From: Flavobacterium aquaticum | Lineage (GTDB): Bacteria > Bacteroidota > Bacteroidia > Flavobacteriales > Flavobacteriaceae | Reading direction: 5' to 3' | Length of the DNA: 64,000 nt | Assembly (NCBI RefSeq): GCF_003259835.1 | Contig: NZ_QLMI01000003.1 | Span: forward strand, 248,001-312,000 | Shown here: one piece after another, positions 18,809 through 28,625 of the stretch | Layout: each line of letters starts with the position of its first letter | How positions within the stretch are numbered: the first letter of the stretch is position 1 | The notes under the pieces: generated by a model | Seen by the model: only the letters and a program-made list of their open reading frames with translations | Database searches by the model: none | Told to the model about the DNA's origin: nothing | Program-made: the position numbers and the translations under genes

Positions 18809-21007
18809 ATGAAAAAACTCCTCTTGTTTGTAAGCCTACTATTTCTAACCCAAATCAGCTTAGGACAAGAAAACCCGCGACCAAAAGTTGGACTTGTGCT
18901 TAGTGGTGGTGGTGCAAAAGGATTGGCACATATTGGCGTTCTAAAAGTAATCGATTCACTTGGTATAAAAGTTGATTATGTGGCTGGAACCAGTATGGGT
19001 GCGATTGTAGGTGGATTGTATGCATCTGGCTATAATGCAGAGCAATTGGATTCTATTTTTTCCAACGTTGATGTTGATGCTTTACTTCAAGATTTTACAC
19101 CAAGAGGTTCGAAATCGTTTTATGAAAAGCGTAACGATGAGATTTATGCCTTAACACTTCCATTTAATAAATTCAAATTAGGCTTGCCTTCTGGTTTATC
19201 AAAAGGACTTTATAATTTTAATCTAATTTCTTCTTTAACCCAACATGTAAGTCACGTAAGAGATTTTGACAAGCTTCCAATTCCATTTTTATGTATTGCA
19301 ACCGATGCAGAAACAGGTGAAAAAATTGTTTTAGATTCGGGCACTTTAGCTCAAAATATGATTGCAAGTGGCGCATTACCTACTTTGTATAGTCCAGTTG
19401 AAATAAACGGAAGGGTTTTAATCGATGGTGGTGTTGTGGATAATTATCCAATCGAGGAATTAAAAGCGAGAGGAATTGATATTATTATTGGAGTTGACGT
19501 TCAGGACGGGTTAAAAACAAGAGAAGAATTAAAAGGAGTTACTTCGGTTTTAGCGCAAATCAATAATTTTTCCATGATTGAAAAAATGGAAGGAAAGCAA
19601 AAAGCCACAAATATTTACATTAAACCCGATATCAAAGGTTATACAGTGGTTGCATTTGATAAAGGAGAAGAAATTATTGGAAAAGGAAAAGAGAAAGCCT
19701 TAGAGTTTGTTAGAGAACTAGCTCCGTTTGGAAATTCTAGTGCCAAAAATGATAACAAAATAGTTGTTCAAGATTCAATTTATATCAAGGATATCGTTTT
19801 TAATAAACTTGAAAATTATACGAGAGCGTACATTATTGGTAAATTAAAATTTAAAAGGAATACTAAAATTTCAATAGGTCAATTACAAAAGGGAATTTTA
19901 AATTTAAATGCCACTCAAAATTTTAGTGCCATTAATTATTCGTTTGAAAAAATGCAAGATGGCGATAAATTAATCTTGCAATTGAAAGAAAATGAGAATA
20001 ATACGTTTCTAAAGTTTGGATTACACTATGATGATTTATTTAAAAGCGGGATTTTATTAAACTATACTAAAAAGCGATTAATTGCTAAAAATGATGTAGC
20101 TTCATTAGATGTTATTTTAGGTGATAATATCCGATATAACTTTGATTATTATATTGATAATGGATTTTATTGGAGCTTTGGATTCAATTCTAAATTAACT
20201 ACATTTAATAGAAATATTACTAGTAATATTGCTGATGACGCTATTTTTAACACCACTGCAAGTGCCATTAATGTAGATTTTTTCGACTTGAGTAACCAGG
20301 CGTATTTGCAAACTATTTTTGCTCAAAAATTTTCATTAGGTGGCGGTTTAGAATTTAAATTTTTACGATTAGAATCGGAAACACTAGAAAACACAGATCC
20401 TGTTTTTGAAAGCAGTAATTATTTGTCGGTTTTCGGGTTTATGAAGTATGATTCGTTTGATAAAAAATATTTTCCAAGAACGGGTTGGAACTTTAATTCT
20501 GAAATACGTTCTTATATTTATTCATCTGACTATAAAAATAATTTTGAACGATTTTCAGTTGCCAAAGCTGATTTTAGTTTTGCACAACCTGTTTTTAAAA
20601 ACATGACATTCAAACTTCAAACAGAAGGAGGTTTTGCGGTTGGAGAAAGAAGTGTTTCTTATTTTGATTTTATCTTAGGAGGCTACGGATTTCAACAAGT
20701 AAATAATATAAAGCCTTTTTTAGGGTATGATTTTTTGAGTTTGGCTGGAGACAGTTATGTAAAGCTTTTATTAACAGCAGATTATGAAATTTTTAAGAAG
20801 CATCATTTGAATTTTAGTGCTAACTTTGCTAATGTTGGAAATAAAATTTTTGACACCTTAGATACATGGTTAGTTGAACCAAATTATTCAGGCTATTCAT
20901 TTGGTTATGGTATGGAAACGGTAATTGGGCCAGTTGAAATTAAACATTCTTGGTCGCCTGAAACAAAAGATCATCACACTTGGTTTTCAGTAGGATTTTG
21001 GTTTTAA
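18809..21007 (+). CDS. Patatin-like phospholipase with outer-membrane barrel domain
   Basis: The 732-residue protein has a signal peptide ending near LGQENPRP, then a patatin domain. The oxyanion motif is SGGGAKGLAHIGVL (about 31-44), the nucleophile serine is in AGTSMG, and the catalytic aspartate is in DGGVVDNYP. After a POTRA-like linker (about 310-400) the C-terminal half reads as aromatic-rich beta strands and closes with WFSVGFWF, a terminal strand typical of BamA/TamA-type barrels. The arrangement recalls type Vd (PlpD-like) proteins, which expose or release a lipase. Whether this one releases its patatin domain or keeps it periplasmic is not shown. Confidence 0.88.
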   Translation: MKKLLLFVSLLFLTQISLGQENPRPKVGLVLSGGGAKGLAHIGVLKVIDSLGIKVDYVAGTSMGAIVGGLYASGYNAEQLDSIFSNVDVDALLQDFTPRGSKSFYEKRNDEIYALTLPFNKFKLGLPSGLSKGLYNFNLISSLTQHVSHVRDFDKLPIPFLCIATDAETGEKIVLDSGTLAQNMIASGALPTLYSPVEINGRVLIDGGVVDNYPIEELKARGIDIIIGVDVQDGLKTREELKGVTSVLAQINNFSMIEKMEGKQKATNIYIKPDIKGYTVVAFDKGEEIIGKGKEKALEFVRELAPFGNSSAKNDNKIVVQDSIYIKDIVFNKLENYTRAYIIGKLKFKRNTKISIGQLQKGILNLNATQNFSAINYSFEKMQDGDKLILQLKENENNTFLKFGLHYDDLFKSGILLNYTKKRLIAKNDVASLDVILGDNIRYNFDYYIDNGFYWSFGFNSKLTTFNRNITSNIADDAIFNTTASAINVDFFDLSNQAYLQTIFAQKFSLGGGLEFKFLRLESETLENTDPVFESSNYLSVFGFMKYDSFDKKYFPRTGWNFNSEIRSYIYSSDYKNNFERFSVAKADFSFAQPVFKNMTFKLQTEGGFAVGERSVSYFDFILGGYGFQQVNNIKPFLGYDFLSLAGDSYVKLLLTADYEIFKKHHLNFSANFANVGNKIFDTLDTWLVEPNYSGYSFGYGMETVIGPVEIKHSWSPETKDHHTWFSVGFWF

Positions 21008-21028
21008 AAAAAAATTACGATATTTGTA

Positions 21029-21141
21029 TTGATGAAAAATTGGGCTGGCTTATTAGCATATTTGAAATTCCTCATCAAGAGAAATCCTGAGTGAGTTTTT
21101 TAGCGTGCCAATACTTTTCAAACTTCAGTTATAATTGGCAC
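21029..21141 (+). promoter_or_regulatory. Possible structured leader or operator upstream of hmgA
   Basis: Two perfect inverted repeats lie in the 175-base gap before hmgA: TTGATGA (21029-21035) with TCATCAA (21072-21078), and GTGCCAAT (21105-21112) with ATTGGCAC (21134-21141). As RNA these would make two hairpins; as DNA the second could be a regulator site. No known riboswitch consensus is complete here. Function is unassigned. Confidence 0.35.
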
Positions 21142-21182
21142 TTCGACATATTTACTTAATTGTCTAATAAAAACATATTATA

Positions 21183-22343
21183 ATGCCAATATATCATAAA
21201 TTGGGAAATATCCCTCATAAACGTCATATACAATTCCGTAAACCAAACGGTGATTTGTATTATGAGCAGTTGTTTGGAACGGTAGGTTTTGACGGAATGT
21301 CAACCAATTCGTATCACGAACAAAGACCAACTCAGGTTAAAGAAATCAGAAGACAATACAGTGTTGCACCAAAAATTGCAAAGGCAAATAATATTCAATC
21401 TTATAAACTAAGAGGATTTGAAATTGAGCCACAAGATGATTATCTAGAAAGTAGAAAAATTGTTCTAACGAATTCAGATTGTCACATAGTTTTAGCAGCA
21501 CCAAGAAAATCAACAACCGATTATTTTTACAAAAATACGGATTCAGATGAAGTAATCTTCATCCATAAAGGAACTGGAAAACTAAGAACCATGTTAGGAA
21601 ATTTAGATTTCAAATATGGCGATTATTTAGTAGTTCCAAGAGGAATGATTTACAAAATGGATTTCGATACCGAAGACAATCGTTTGTTTATTGTAGAATC
21701 ACATTCGCCAGTTTATACACCAAAACAATACAGAAACTGGTTCGGACAATTATTAGAACATTCGCCATTTTGTGAAAGAGATATTCGTCGTCCAGAAGAA
21801 TTAGAAACGTATAATGAAAAAGGAGATTTCGTAATTAAAGTTAAGAAAAAAGACGAAATTTTTGAAATGGTTTACGCTTCACATCCGTTTGATGTAATTG
21901 GATATGATGGGTTTAATTATCCATACGCGTTTTCAATTCACGATTTCGAACCTATTACAGGAAGAATTCACTTACCACCACCAATTCACCAAACGTTTGA
22001 AACAAATGCATTTGTAATTTGTTCATTTGTTCCAAGATTATACGATTATCACCCTTTGTCAATTCCAGCACCTTATAATCATAGTAATATTGATGCCGAT
22101 GAGGTTTTATATTATGTAGATGGGGATTTTATGAGTAGAAATGATGTAAAACCAGGAAATATTTCGTTACATCCTGCTGGAATTCCTCACGGACCACACC
22201 CAGGAGCGGCAGAAAGAAGCATTGGTAAAAAAGAAACGTTAGAATTAGCGGTAATGGTAGATACTTTTAAACCTTTAATGGTTACAGAAGATGCCATGGG
22301 TATTGCTGATGATACATATTATCAATCTTGGTTAGAAGAATAA
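21183..22343 (+). CDS. hmgA: Homogentisate 1,2-dioxygenase
   Basis: The 386-residue protein is a cupin-fold dioxygenase. The N-terminus (GNIPHKRHIQFRKPNGDLYYEQLFGT) and the C-terminal metal region (LPPPIHQTFETNAFVICSFVPR, then DADEVLYYVDGDF and LHPAGIPHGPHPG) give the His/Glu/His iron ligands of homogentisate dioxygenases. It opens the ring of homogentisate to maleylacetoacetate in tyrosine breakdown. The protein is shorter than the human enzyme (about 445), as usual for Bacteroidota. The hydroxyphenylpyruvate dioxygenase gene follows after 52 bases and supplies its substrate, so an operon is likely. Confidence 0.95.
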   Translation: MPIYHKLGNIPHKRHIQFRKPNGDLYYEQLFGTVGFDGMSTNSYHEQRPTQVKEIRRQYSVAPKIAKANNIQSYKLRGFEIEPQDDYLESRKIVLTNSDCHIVLAAPRKSTTDYFYKNTDSDEVIFIHKGTGKLRTMLGNLDFKYGDYLVVPRGMIYKMDFDTEDNRLFIVESHSPVYTPKQYRNWFGQLLEHSPFCERDIRRPEELETYNEKGDFVIKVKKKDEIFEMVYASHPFDVIGYDGFNYPYAFSIHDFEPITGRIHLPPPIHQTFETNAFVICSFVPRLYDYHPLSIPAPYNHSNIDADEVLYYVDGDFMSRNDVKPGNISLHPAGIPHGPHPGAAERSIGKKETLELAVMVDTFKPLMVTEDAMGIADDTYYQSWLEE

Positions 22344-22395
22344 AAATTAAACACAACTTTTTGGTAAATAGTACCATTTTTAAAATATTAGAATC

Positions 22396-23559
22396 ATGTC
22401 ACAAGAAATAAAATCAGTAGAATACGGATTAGAAAAAATATTTGAAGGAGCACAAGACTTCTTACCTTTAATGGGAACAGATTACGTAGAATTTTACGTA
22501 GGAAACGCAAAACAAGCAGCTCATTTTTACAAAACAGCTTTCGGATTTCAATCATTAGCGTATGCAGGATTAGAAACAGGAGTTAAAGACAAAGCTTCTT
22601 ACGTGTTAAAGCAAGATAAAATCCGTTTGGTATTAACCACTGCTTTAAATAGTGATTCGCCAATTGGAGAACACGTAAAAAAACATGGTGATGGAGTTAA
22701 AGTTATCGCTCTTTGGGTTGAAGATGCACGTCAGTCTTTTGAAGAAACTACAAAACGCGGTGCAAAACCATATTTTGAACCAGTAGTTGAAAATGATGAA
22801 AATGGAGAAGTAGTTCGTGCAGGTATTTATGGTGCTTACGGTGAAACTGTTTTCATCTTTGTAGAGCGCAAAAATTATAACGGAATCTTTTTACCAGGAT
22901 ATAGCGAATGGAAATCAGATTACAATCCAACATCTGTAGGATTAAAATATATCGACCACATGGTAGGTAATACAGGTTGGAATAGAATGAATGAAGCAGT
23001 AAAATGGTTCGAAGATGTTATGGGATTTGTAAACTTCCTTTCATTCGACGACAAACAGATTACTACAGAGTATTCAGCTTTAATGTCTAAAGTAATGAGT
23101 AATGGTAACGGAAGAATTAAATTTCCTATCAATGAACCGGCAGAAGGTAAGAAACGTTCTCAAATTGAAGAATATTTAGATTTTTACGAAGGAGAAGGAG
23201 TGCAGCACATTGCAGTAGCAACTGATGATATCATTTCAACTGTAGCTGAAATGCGCGCAAGAGGAATCGAGTTTTTAAGTACGCCACCTCAAGCATATTA
23301 CGATGCAATTCCAGAAAGATTAAAAGACCACATGTCTAAATTTAAAGAAGATATCAACGAACTTCAAAAATTAGGAATCATGATTGATGCTGATGAGGAA
23401 GGTTATTTGTTACAAATTTTTACCAAGCCAGTTGAAGATCGTCCAACGCTTTTCTTCGAAATTATTCAAAGAATGGGTGCTAGAGGCTTCGGTGCAGGTA
23501 ACTTTAAAGCCCTTTTTGAGTCAATTGAACGTGAGCAAGAATTGCGAGGTACGTTATAA
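22396..23559 (+). CDS. hppD: 4-Hydroxyphenylpyruvate dioxygenase
   Basis: The 387-residue protein has two vicinal-oxygen-chelate halves. The iron ligands are visible: His188 in YIDHMVGN, His271 in VQHIAVATDD, and Glu355 in TLFFEIIQR. The C-terminal GFGAGNFKALFESIEREQ is the family's closing helix. It converts 4-hydroxyphenylpyruvate to homogentisate, the substrate of the upstream hmgA product. Together they form the core of tyrosine catabolism; fumarylacetoacetase and maleylacetoacetate isomerase are not in this window. Confidence 0.96.
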   Translation: MSQEIKSVEYGLEKIFEGAQDFLPLMGTDYVEFYVGNAKQAAHFYKTAFGFQSLAYAGLETGVKDKASYVLKQDKIRLVLTTALNSDSPIGEHVKKHGDGVKVIALWVEDARQSFEETTKRGAKPYFEPVVENDENGEVVRAGIYGAYGETVFIFVERKNYNGIFLPGYSEWKSDYNPTSVGLKYIDHMVGNTGWNRMNEAVKWFEDVMGFVNFLSFDDKQITTEYSALMSKVMSNGNGRIKFPINEPAEGKKRSQIEEYLDFYEGEGVQHIAVATDDIISTVAEMRARGIEFLSTPPQAYYDAIPERLKDHMSKFKEDINELQKLGIMIDADEEGYLLQIFTKPVEDRPTLFFEIIQRMGARGFGAGNFKALFESIEREQELRGTL

Positions 23560-23669
23560 AAACGACATTTTATTAACGATTAATCAAAATACAACGTTGT
23601 AGTAGTGTCATTTTTGATAAAAATATGTTAAAGTTGAAATTTAACTAAGAATAATTCAAAAAACATTTC

Positions 23670-23793
23670 TACATTTGCACTCGCAAAACAGGGAGGTAGT
23701 TTGCCTTGTTTTGACAATAAATTTTCATAATTTATAGTTTTTTGGTTGGTTAATAGCATAAAAACTCAGTCATATTTTTGACTGGGTTTTTTT
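23670..23793 (+). ncRNA. Candidate small RNA gene with own -7 element and terminator
   Basis: In the 289-base gap after hppD, TACATTTG (23670-23677) fits the -7 consensus. About 110 bases later an intrinsic terminator (ACTCAGTCA/TGACTGGGT, T run, 23761-23793) ends the unit. Between them CAAAACA (23684-23690) pairs with TGTTTTG (23707-23713) around a GGAGGT-containing loop. No open frame of meaningful length is present. This is the pattern of a stand-alone small RNA of about 110 nt. Alternatively it is a long 3' tail of hppD. Family not recognised. Confidence 0.45.
23761..23793 (+). terminator. Intrinsic terminator before the DUF3108 gene
   Basis: AAAACTCAGTCA and TGACTGGGTTTT form a stem with one G-T pair and a short T-rich loop, followed by a T run. 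Confidence 0.85.
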
Positions 23794-23848
23794 GTTTTAG
23801 TATTTTTGGAACAGAAATTGCATTTTCATTTCTAAAAATGAATAAACT

Positions 23849-24625
23849 ATGAAAAAAATCGTCTTGCTACTTATTCTTTTTGTTACTACAAACTCTTTCG
23901 TAGAACAAGAAAATGCATTTACAACGGGAGAGTGGTTTAAGCTCCGAATACATTATGGTTTAGTTAATGCTGGTTATGCTTCCTTGGAAATTAAAGAAGC
24001 TGTAAAAAACAATAAAAAGGTTCATCACGTGGTTGGAAAGGGCTGGACAGTAGGCATGGCTAAATTTTTCTTTGAAGTTGAAGATAATTATGAAAGTTAT
24101 ATCGACAAACAAACTGGAAAACCTTATCAGTTTGTTAGAAAAATTAATGAAGGTGGCTACACAAAAAATCAAGAAGGGTTTTTTAATCAAGATCGAAATA
24201 CCGTTTTGGTGAAAGACTATAAACATAAAACCGAAAAGACTTTTTCTGTTCCAGAAGAGGTACAGGATATCGTTTCTTCATTCTATTATCTAAGAAATCA
24301 TCCTAAAATTGACAAATTAAAAGTGGGTGAATCTATCACAATTGATATGTTTTTTGATGATGAAACCACAAAGTTTAAGTTAAAATTTATTGGTAGAGAA
24401 GATATAAAAACTAAATTTGGAAAAGTTTCTTGTATGATTTTTAAACCTTACGTGCAAGCGGGAAGGGTTTTTAAAGAAGAAGAAAGCTTAACCGTTTGGA
24501 TTTCAGACGATGACAATAAAATTCCAATCCGTTTAAAGGCAAGTTTAGCTGTTGGTTCTATTAAAGCCGATTTAGAAGCTTTTAAAGGTTTGAAACACTC
24601 ATTCAAAGTTAAAGTAGATAAATAA
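23849..24625 (+). CDS. DUF3108-type exported protein
   Basis: The 258-residue protein has a signal peptide (MKKIVLLLILFVTTNSF) followed by a beta-rich domain. It contains GEWFKLRIHYGLVNAGYASLEI near the mature N-terminus and IPIRLKASLAVGSIKADLEAF near the end, the pattern of DUF3108 proteins. These are periplasmic or surface proteins of unknown function with a lipid-carrier-like fold suggested for some relatives. Its stop overlaps the tryptophan dioxygenase ATG by one base (TAATG), so they are translationally coupled. Confidence 0.75.
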   Translation: MKKIVLLLILFVTTNSFVEQENAFTTGEWFKLRIHYGLVNAGYASLEIKEAVKNNKKVHHVVGKGWTVGMAKFFFEVEDNYESYIDKQTGKPYQFVRKINEGGYTKNQEGFFNQDRNTVLVKDYKHKTEKTFSVPEEVQDIVSSFYYLRNHPKIDKLKVGESITIDMFFDDETTKFKLKFIGREDIKTKFGKVSCMIFKPYVQAGRVFKEEESLTVWISDDDNKIPIRLKASLAVGSIKADLEAFKGLKHSFKVKVDK

Positions 24626-25551
24626 TGGAAGTTACTCCCAAAATTAAAGAACAATTAGATCAACTTCATGATAAATTTGAAGCAATAAATCAAAACACAT
24701 CCACTCATTTAGAAGGTTTGCTTTGGGCTAAACCCATTACGTATTGGGATTATATCCAAACCGATGCGCTTTTGAGTCTTCAAACCCAAAGAACTACTTT
24801 GCCAGACGAAATGGTTTTTGTGATGTATCATCAAGTAAACGAATTGTTGTTCAAAATGATTCTTTGGGAAATGAACCAATTGTGTCATAACGAAAAACCA
24901 ACAACAGATTATTTTACCGAAAAATTAGGCAGAATAAGTCGTTATTTCGATATGTTAACTACTTCTTTCGATATCATGAAAGACGGAATGGAACCGGAAC
25001 AATATCTTAAATTCAGAAATACATTAACTCCGGCAAGTGGTTTTCAATCGGCACAATATCGTTTAATCGAATTTAGTTCTACAGACTTAATTAACTTAAT
25101 CGACAACCGTTTCCGTCCAACAATAGATAGAAATACGCCATACGAGCACGCTTTTGAACATTTGTATTGGCAAGCGGCTGGAAAAGATTATCATACTGGC
25201 GAAAAGTCCTATTTAATTCTAGAATTCGAAAGAAAATACAAAAAAGTTTTCTTAGATTGGATGGAAGAATACAACACGATTAACTTGTGGAGAAAATTCA
25301 AACAATTACCAGAAGCCGATCAAAAAAATCCTGAATTAGTAGCTGCGATGCGTCATTACGACAAAACAGTAAACATAACATGGGTAATGGGTCACTTTAA
25401 TGCAGCAAAAAAATACATCGAGAGTGTACCAGGAAATCACGAAGCAACAGGAGGAAGCGATTGGAAAAAATACATGTTACCAAAATACCAAAAAAGAATA
25501 TTCTTCCCTGAATTATGGACGAAAGAAGAATTAGATAACTGGGGAGAATAA
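24625..25551 (+). CDS. Tryptophan 2,3-dioxygenase family protein
   Basis: The 308-residue helical protein has the tryptophan-dioxygenase motifs YWDYIQTDALLSLQ (near 40), FVMYHQVNELLFKM with the active-site His69, and TWVMGHFNAAKKYI with His257 as the likely haem ligand. Family members open the indole ring of tryptophan to N-formylkynurenine. With hmgA and hppD close by, the region is an aromatic amino-acid catabolism cluster. It begins in TAATG overlap with the DUF3108 gene and is followed 26 bases later by the M23 lipoprotein gene. Confidence 0.9.
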   Translation: MEVTPKIKEQLDQLHDKFEAINQNTSTHLEGLLWAKPITYWDYIQTDALLSLQTQRTTLPDEMVFVMYHQVNELLFKMILWEMNQLCHNEKPTTDYFTEKLGRISRYFDMLTTSFDIMKDGMEPEQYLKFRNTLTPASGFQSAQYRLIEFSSTDLINLIDNRFRPTIDRNTPYEHAFEHLYWQAAGKDYHTGEKSYLILEFERKYKKVFLDWMEEYNTINLWRKFKQLPEADQKNPELVAAMRHYDKTVNITWVMGHFNAAKKYIESVPGNHEATGGSDWKKYMLPKYQKRIFFPELWTKEELDNWGE

Positions 25552-25577
25552 CCGCATTACGCACAAAACAAAAAACA

Positions 25578-26816
25578 TTGAGATATTTAGTATTAGCCAT
25601 TTTATTAGTTACTTTTTTTACCGCTTGTAATTCAAAAGAAGAATCAGAAAAAGCAAAAAAAACAGTTGTAAAAAAAGAACCAATTATTAAAGAGTACGGA
25701 TTTACTTTTAACGACTTTAAAGTGGTTAGAGATACAATTCGTTCTGGCGATACTTTTGGTAAACTTTTAGAAAAATATCCGCTAAAAGACAGCTTACGAA
25801 TTCATGATGTAACCGAAAAAGTAAAAGATTCGTTCAATGTAAGAAGAATTAAAGCCGGGAAACCATATATCATGTTTCTCGATAAGAAAAAGCCAAATAC
25901 GCTTCAAGCTCTAGTTTATATAGAAGACAGAATTAATTTTACAGTTGTTGATTTTAGAGATTCTATAGTTGTATCTAACAAACAAAAGCCAACAACTTTA
26001 AAAAGAAGGGTTGTGGCTGCTGAAATTGAAGGTTCATTATCTGAAACTTTAAGCAATGCTGGAGTTAGTGCTGGTTTAGCCAATAAATTAGCCAATATTT
26101 ATGCTTATACAGTCGATTTCTTTAAAATTCAAAAGGGAGATAAGTTTGCTGTTACGATAAACGAACGCTACATTGACGATTCTATTTATGTTGGAGTTGA
26201 AAGTATTGAAGCTTCTTATTTTGAACACAAAGGCAAAAAAATCTTCGCTTTTCCATATAAATTATCCGAAAATCAGAAATATGAAGATTTTTATGATGAA
26301 AACGGAAAAGGTTTAAAAAGTATGTTTTTAAAAGCTCCGTTGGATTATTTCAGAATTTCGTCTCGTTTTTCTGGAAGACGTTTCCACCCAGTTCAAATGC
26401 GTTTCAAAGCGCACAATGGAACCGATTACGCAGCACCTCATGGAACGCCAATTAAAACCACCGCTTCAGGCGTTGTAGAACGAACAGGTTATACCGCTGG
26501 AAATGGAAATTTCGTAAAAGTTCGCCATAGCTCAACTTATTCTACGCAATATTTACACATGTCAAAAATATCTGTGAGAAATGGACAACGTGTTTCGCAA
26601 GGACAAGTAATTGGTAAAGTAGGAAGCACAGGTTTGGCTACCGGACCACACGTTTGTTACCGTTTTTGGAAAAATGGCGTTCAAGTAGATCCGCTTAGGC
26701 TGAAATTACCAAATGCCGAACCGATGAATGAATCACATAAACAAAAATATTTAGCGCATATTGCTCCTTTAAAGAAAGAATTGGATAGTATAACTGCAGT
26801 AAAATTTAAAGAATAA
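25578..26816 (+). CDS. M23-family peptidase lipoprotein
   Basis: The 412-residue protein has a lipoprotein signal ending in the lipobox FFTAC (Cys17). The start is TTG: no ATG lies between it and the lipobox, and the signal peptide requires it. The C-terminal domain is a LytM/M23 metallopeptidase with [27 protein letters not shown] and GPHVCYRFW carrying the zinc ligands and catalytic histidine. It probably cuts peptidoglycan cross-links during growth or division at the outer-membrane inner face. Its stop overlaps the pgi ATG by one base. Confidence 0.88.
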   Translation: MRYLVLAILLVTFFTACNSKEESEKAKKTVVKKEPIIKEYGFTFNDFKVVRDTIRSGDTFGKLLEKYPLKDSLRIHDVTEKVKDSFNVRRIKAGKPYIMFLDKKKPNTLQALVYIEDRINFTVVDFRDSIVVSNKQKPTTLKRRVVAAEIEGSLSETLSNAGVSAGLANKLANIYAYTVDFFKIQKGDKFAVTINERYIDDSIYVGVESIEASYFEHKGKKIFAFPYKLSENQKYEDFYDENGKGLKSMFLKAPLDYFRISSRFSGRRFHPVQMRFKAHNGTDYAAPHGTPIKTTASGVVERTGYTAGNGNFVKVRHSSTYSTQYLHMSKISVRNGQRVSQGQVIGKVGSTGLATGPHVCYRFWKNGVQVDPLRLKLPNAEPMNESHKQKYLAHIAPLKKELDSITAVKFKE

Positions 26817-28453
26817 TGGCACTACCAAAAGTAAACCCGTCACAAACTGCCGCTTGGCAGCAAATACAATCACATTTTGAGAAAATGCAAGCAACTTCAA
26901 TGAAAGATTTGTTTGCGTCTGATGTAAATAGAGCAGAAAAATTTCACATACAATGGAATGATTTTTTAGTAGATTATTCAAAAAATATAGTCAATCAAGA
27001 AACATTAGATTTATTATTTAATTTAGCCAACGAAGTCCAATTAAAACAAGCGATTTCAAGTTACTTCCAAGGCGATTTAATCAATCAAACCGAAAATAGA
27101 GCTGTTTTACATACCGCTTTACGTGCAAAAGAATTAGCCAATGTTTTGGTCGATGGCGTTAACGTAATGCCAGAAGTATATTCTGTAAAAAATAAAATCA
27201 AAAACTTCTCAAACGAAGTCATTTCAGGAAATAAAAAAGGATTCACAGGAAAACCATTTACCGATATCGTAAATATTGGAATTGGAGGTTCTGATTTGGG
27301 TCCAGCCATGATTGTAGAAGCCCTACAATTCTATAAAAATCATTTAAACGTTCATTTTGTTTCCAATGTTGATGGCGATCACGTTAATGAAGTAATCAAA
27401 AAATTAAATCCAGAAACGACTTTATTTGTTGTAGTTTCTAAAACCTTCACTACGCAAGAAACCTTATCTAATGCTGAAACTATCAGAAGTTGGTTCTTAC
27501 AATTGGCTTCACAAGACGATGTGGCTAAGCATTTCGTAGCGGTTTCAACCAATATCCAAAAAGTAACTGAATTCGGAATTAATCCTGATAAAGTTTTCCC
27601 AATGTGGGATTGGGTTGGAGGTCGTTTTTCGTTATGGAGCGCGGTAGGTTTATCCGTAAGTTTAGCAGTTGGATTTGATAATTTCGATAAATTATTGAAA
27701 GGTGCCAACGAAATGGACGAACATTTCAAAAACGAGTCTTTCGACAAAAATATTCCGGTAATTTTAGCTTTATTAAGCATTTGGTACAACAATTTTTTTG
27801 GTGCCGAAAGCGAAGCTTTAATTCCGTATACCCAATATTTACAGAAGTTAGCACCTTACTTGCAACAAGGTATCATGGAAAGTAACGGAAAAAGTATTGG
27901 TAGAGATGGAAAACCAGTAAATTATCAAACGGGAACTATTATTTGGGGCGAACCAGGAACAAATTCGCAACATGCTTTCTTTCAATTGATACATCAAGGG
28001 ACCAAATTAATCCCAACGGATTTCATCGGATTCAAACAATCACTTTACGGAAACAAAGACCATCACGACAAATTAATGTCAAACTTCTTTGCGCAAACCG
28101 AAGCTTTATTAATGGGTAAAACCGAAGTGCAAGTAAAAGCAGAATTCGAAAAACAAGGCATTTCAGGTGAAAAAGCCGATTTTCTATTACCTTTCAAAGT
28201 TTTTTCGGGAAATAAACCAACGAATACCATTCTAATCAATAAGCTTACTCCAGAATCATTAGGTGCTTTAGTTGCCATGTACGAACACAAGATCTTCGTA
28301 CAAGGTATCATTTGGAACATCTTCAGTTATGATCAATGGGGTGTGGAATTAGGAAAACAATTAGCGAATTCTATTTTAGACGAAATCGTAACAAAAGAGG
28401 TTAAAAACCACGATAGTTCCACTTCGTTTTTGTTGAAAAACTATCTTTCTTAG
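26816..28453 (+). CDS. pgi: Glucose-6-phosphate isomerase
   Basis: The 545-residue protein has the phosphoglucose isomerase signatures [34 protein letters not shown] and [23 protein letters not shown], with the closing segment [14 protein letters not shown]. It interconverts glucose 6-phosphate and fructose 6-phosphate in glycolysis and gluconeogenesis. The length matches the E. coli-type enzyme. It is the last gene of a tightly packed run starting at the DUF3108 gene and is followed by a strong terminator. Confidence 0.97.
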   Translation: MALPKVNPSQTAAWQQIQSHFEKMQATSMKDLFASDVNRAEKFHIQWNDFLVDYSKNIVNQETLDLLFNLANEVQLKQAISSYFQGDLINQTENRAVLHTALRAKELANVLVDGVNVMPEVYSVKNKIKNFSNEVISGNKKGFTGKPFTDIVNIGIGGSDLGPAMIVEALQFYKNHLNVHFVSNVDGDHVNEVIKKLNPETTLFVVVSKTFTTQETLSNAETIRSWFLQLASQDDVAKHFVAVSTNIQKVTEFGINPDKVFPMWDWVGGRFSLWSAVGLSVSLAVGFDNFDKLLKGANEMDEHFKNESFDKNIPVILALLSIWYNNFFGAESEALIPYTQYLQKLAPYLQQGIMESNGKSIGRDGKPVNYQTGTIIWGEPGTNSQHAFFQLIHQGTKLIPTDFIGFKQSLYGNKDHHDKLMSNFFAQTEALLMGKTEVQVKAEFEKQGISGEKADFLLPFKVFSGNKPTNTILINKLTPESLGALVAMYEHKIFVQGIIWNIFSYDQWGVELGKQLANSILDEIVTKEVKNHDSSTSFLLKNYLS

Positions 28454-28473
28454 TACTTAAGGTAAAATATTTC

Positions 28474-28502
28474 AATCCTCAATCAAAGATTGAGGATTTT
28501 TT
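28474..28502 (+). terminator. Intrinsic terminator after pgi
   Basis: AATCCTCAATC and GATTGAGGATT form a perfect 11-base stem with a three-base loop and T tail. Confidence 0.92.
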
Positions 28503-28625
28503 ATATCCTTCAATAGTATTTGTTAATCATTTATTAATTAATTGAAACATTTTAATAAATTTAATTTAACAGTAGAGCTACATTCATGTTAGAAATTTGC
28601 AGAAAATATTTAAAAAATATATCTG

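Noticed and set aside
21029-21141. Partial resemblance to a SAM-I (S-box) riboswitch (ATCAAGAG and GTGCCAAT segments)
   Set aside because: The core elements in between are missing or out of order, and the downstream genes are not sulfur metabolism. Kept only as an unassigned structured leader.
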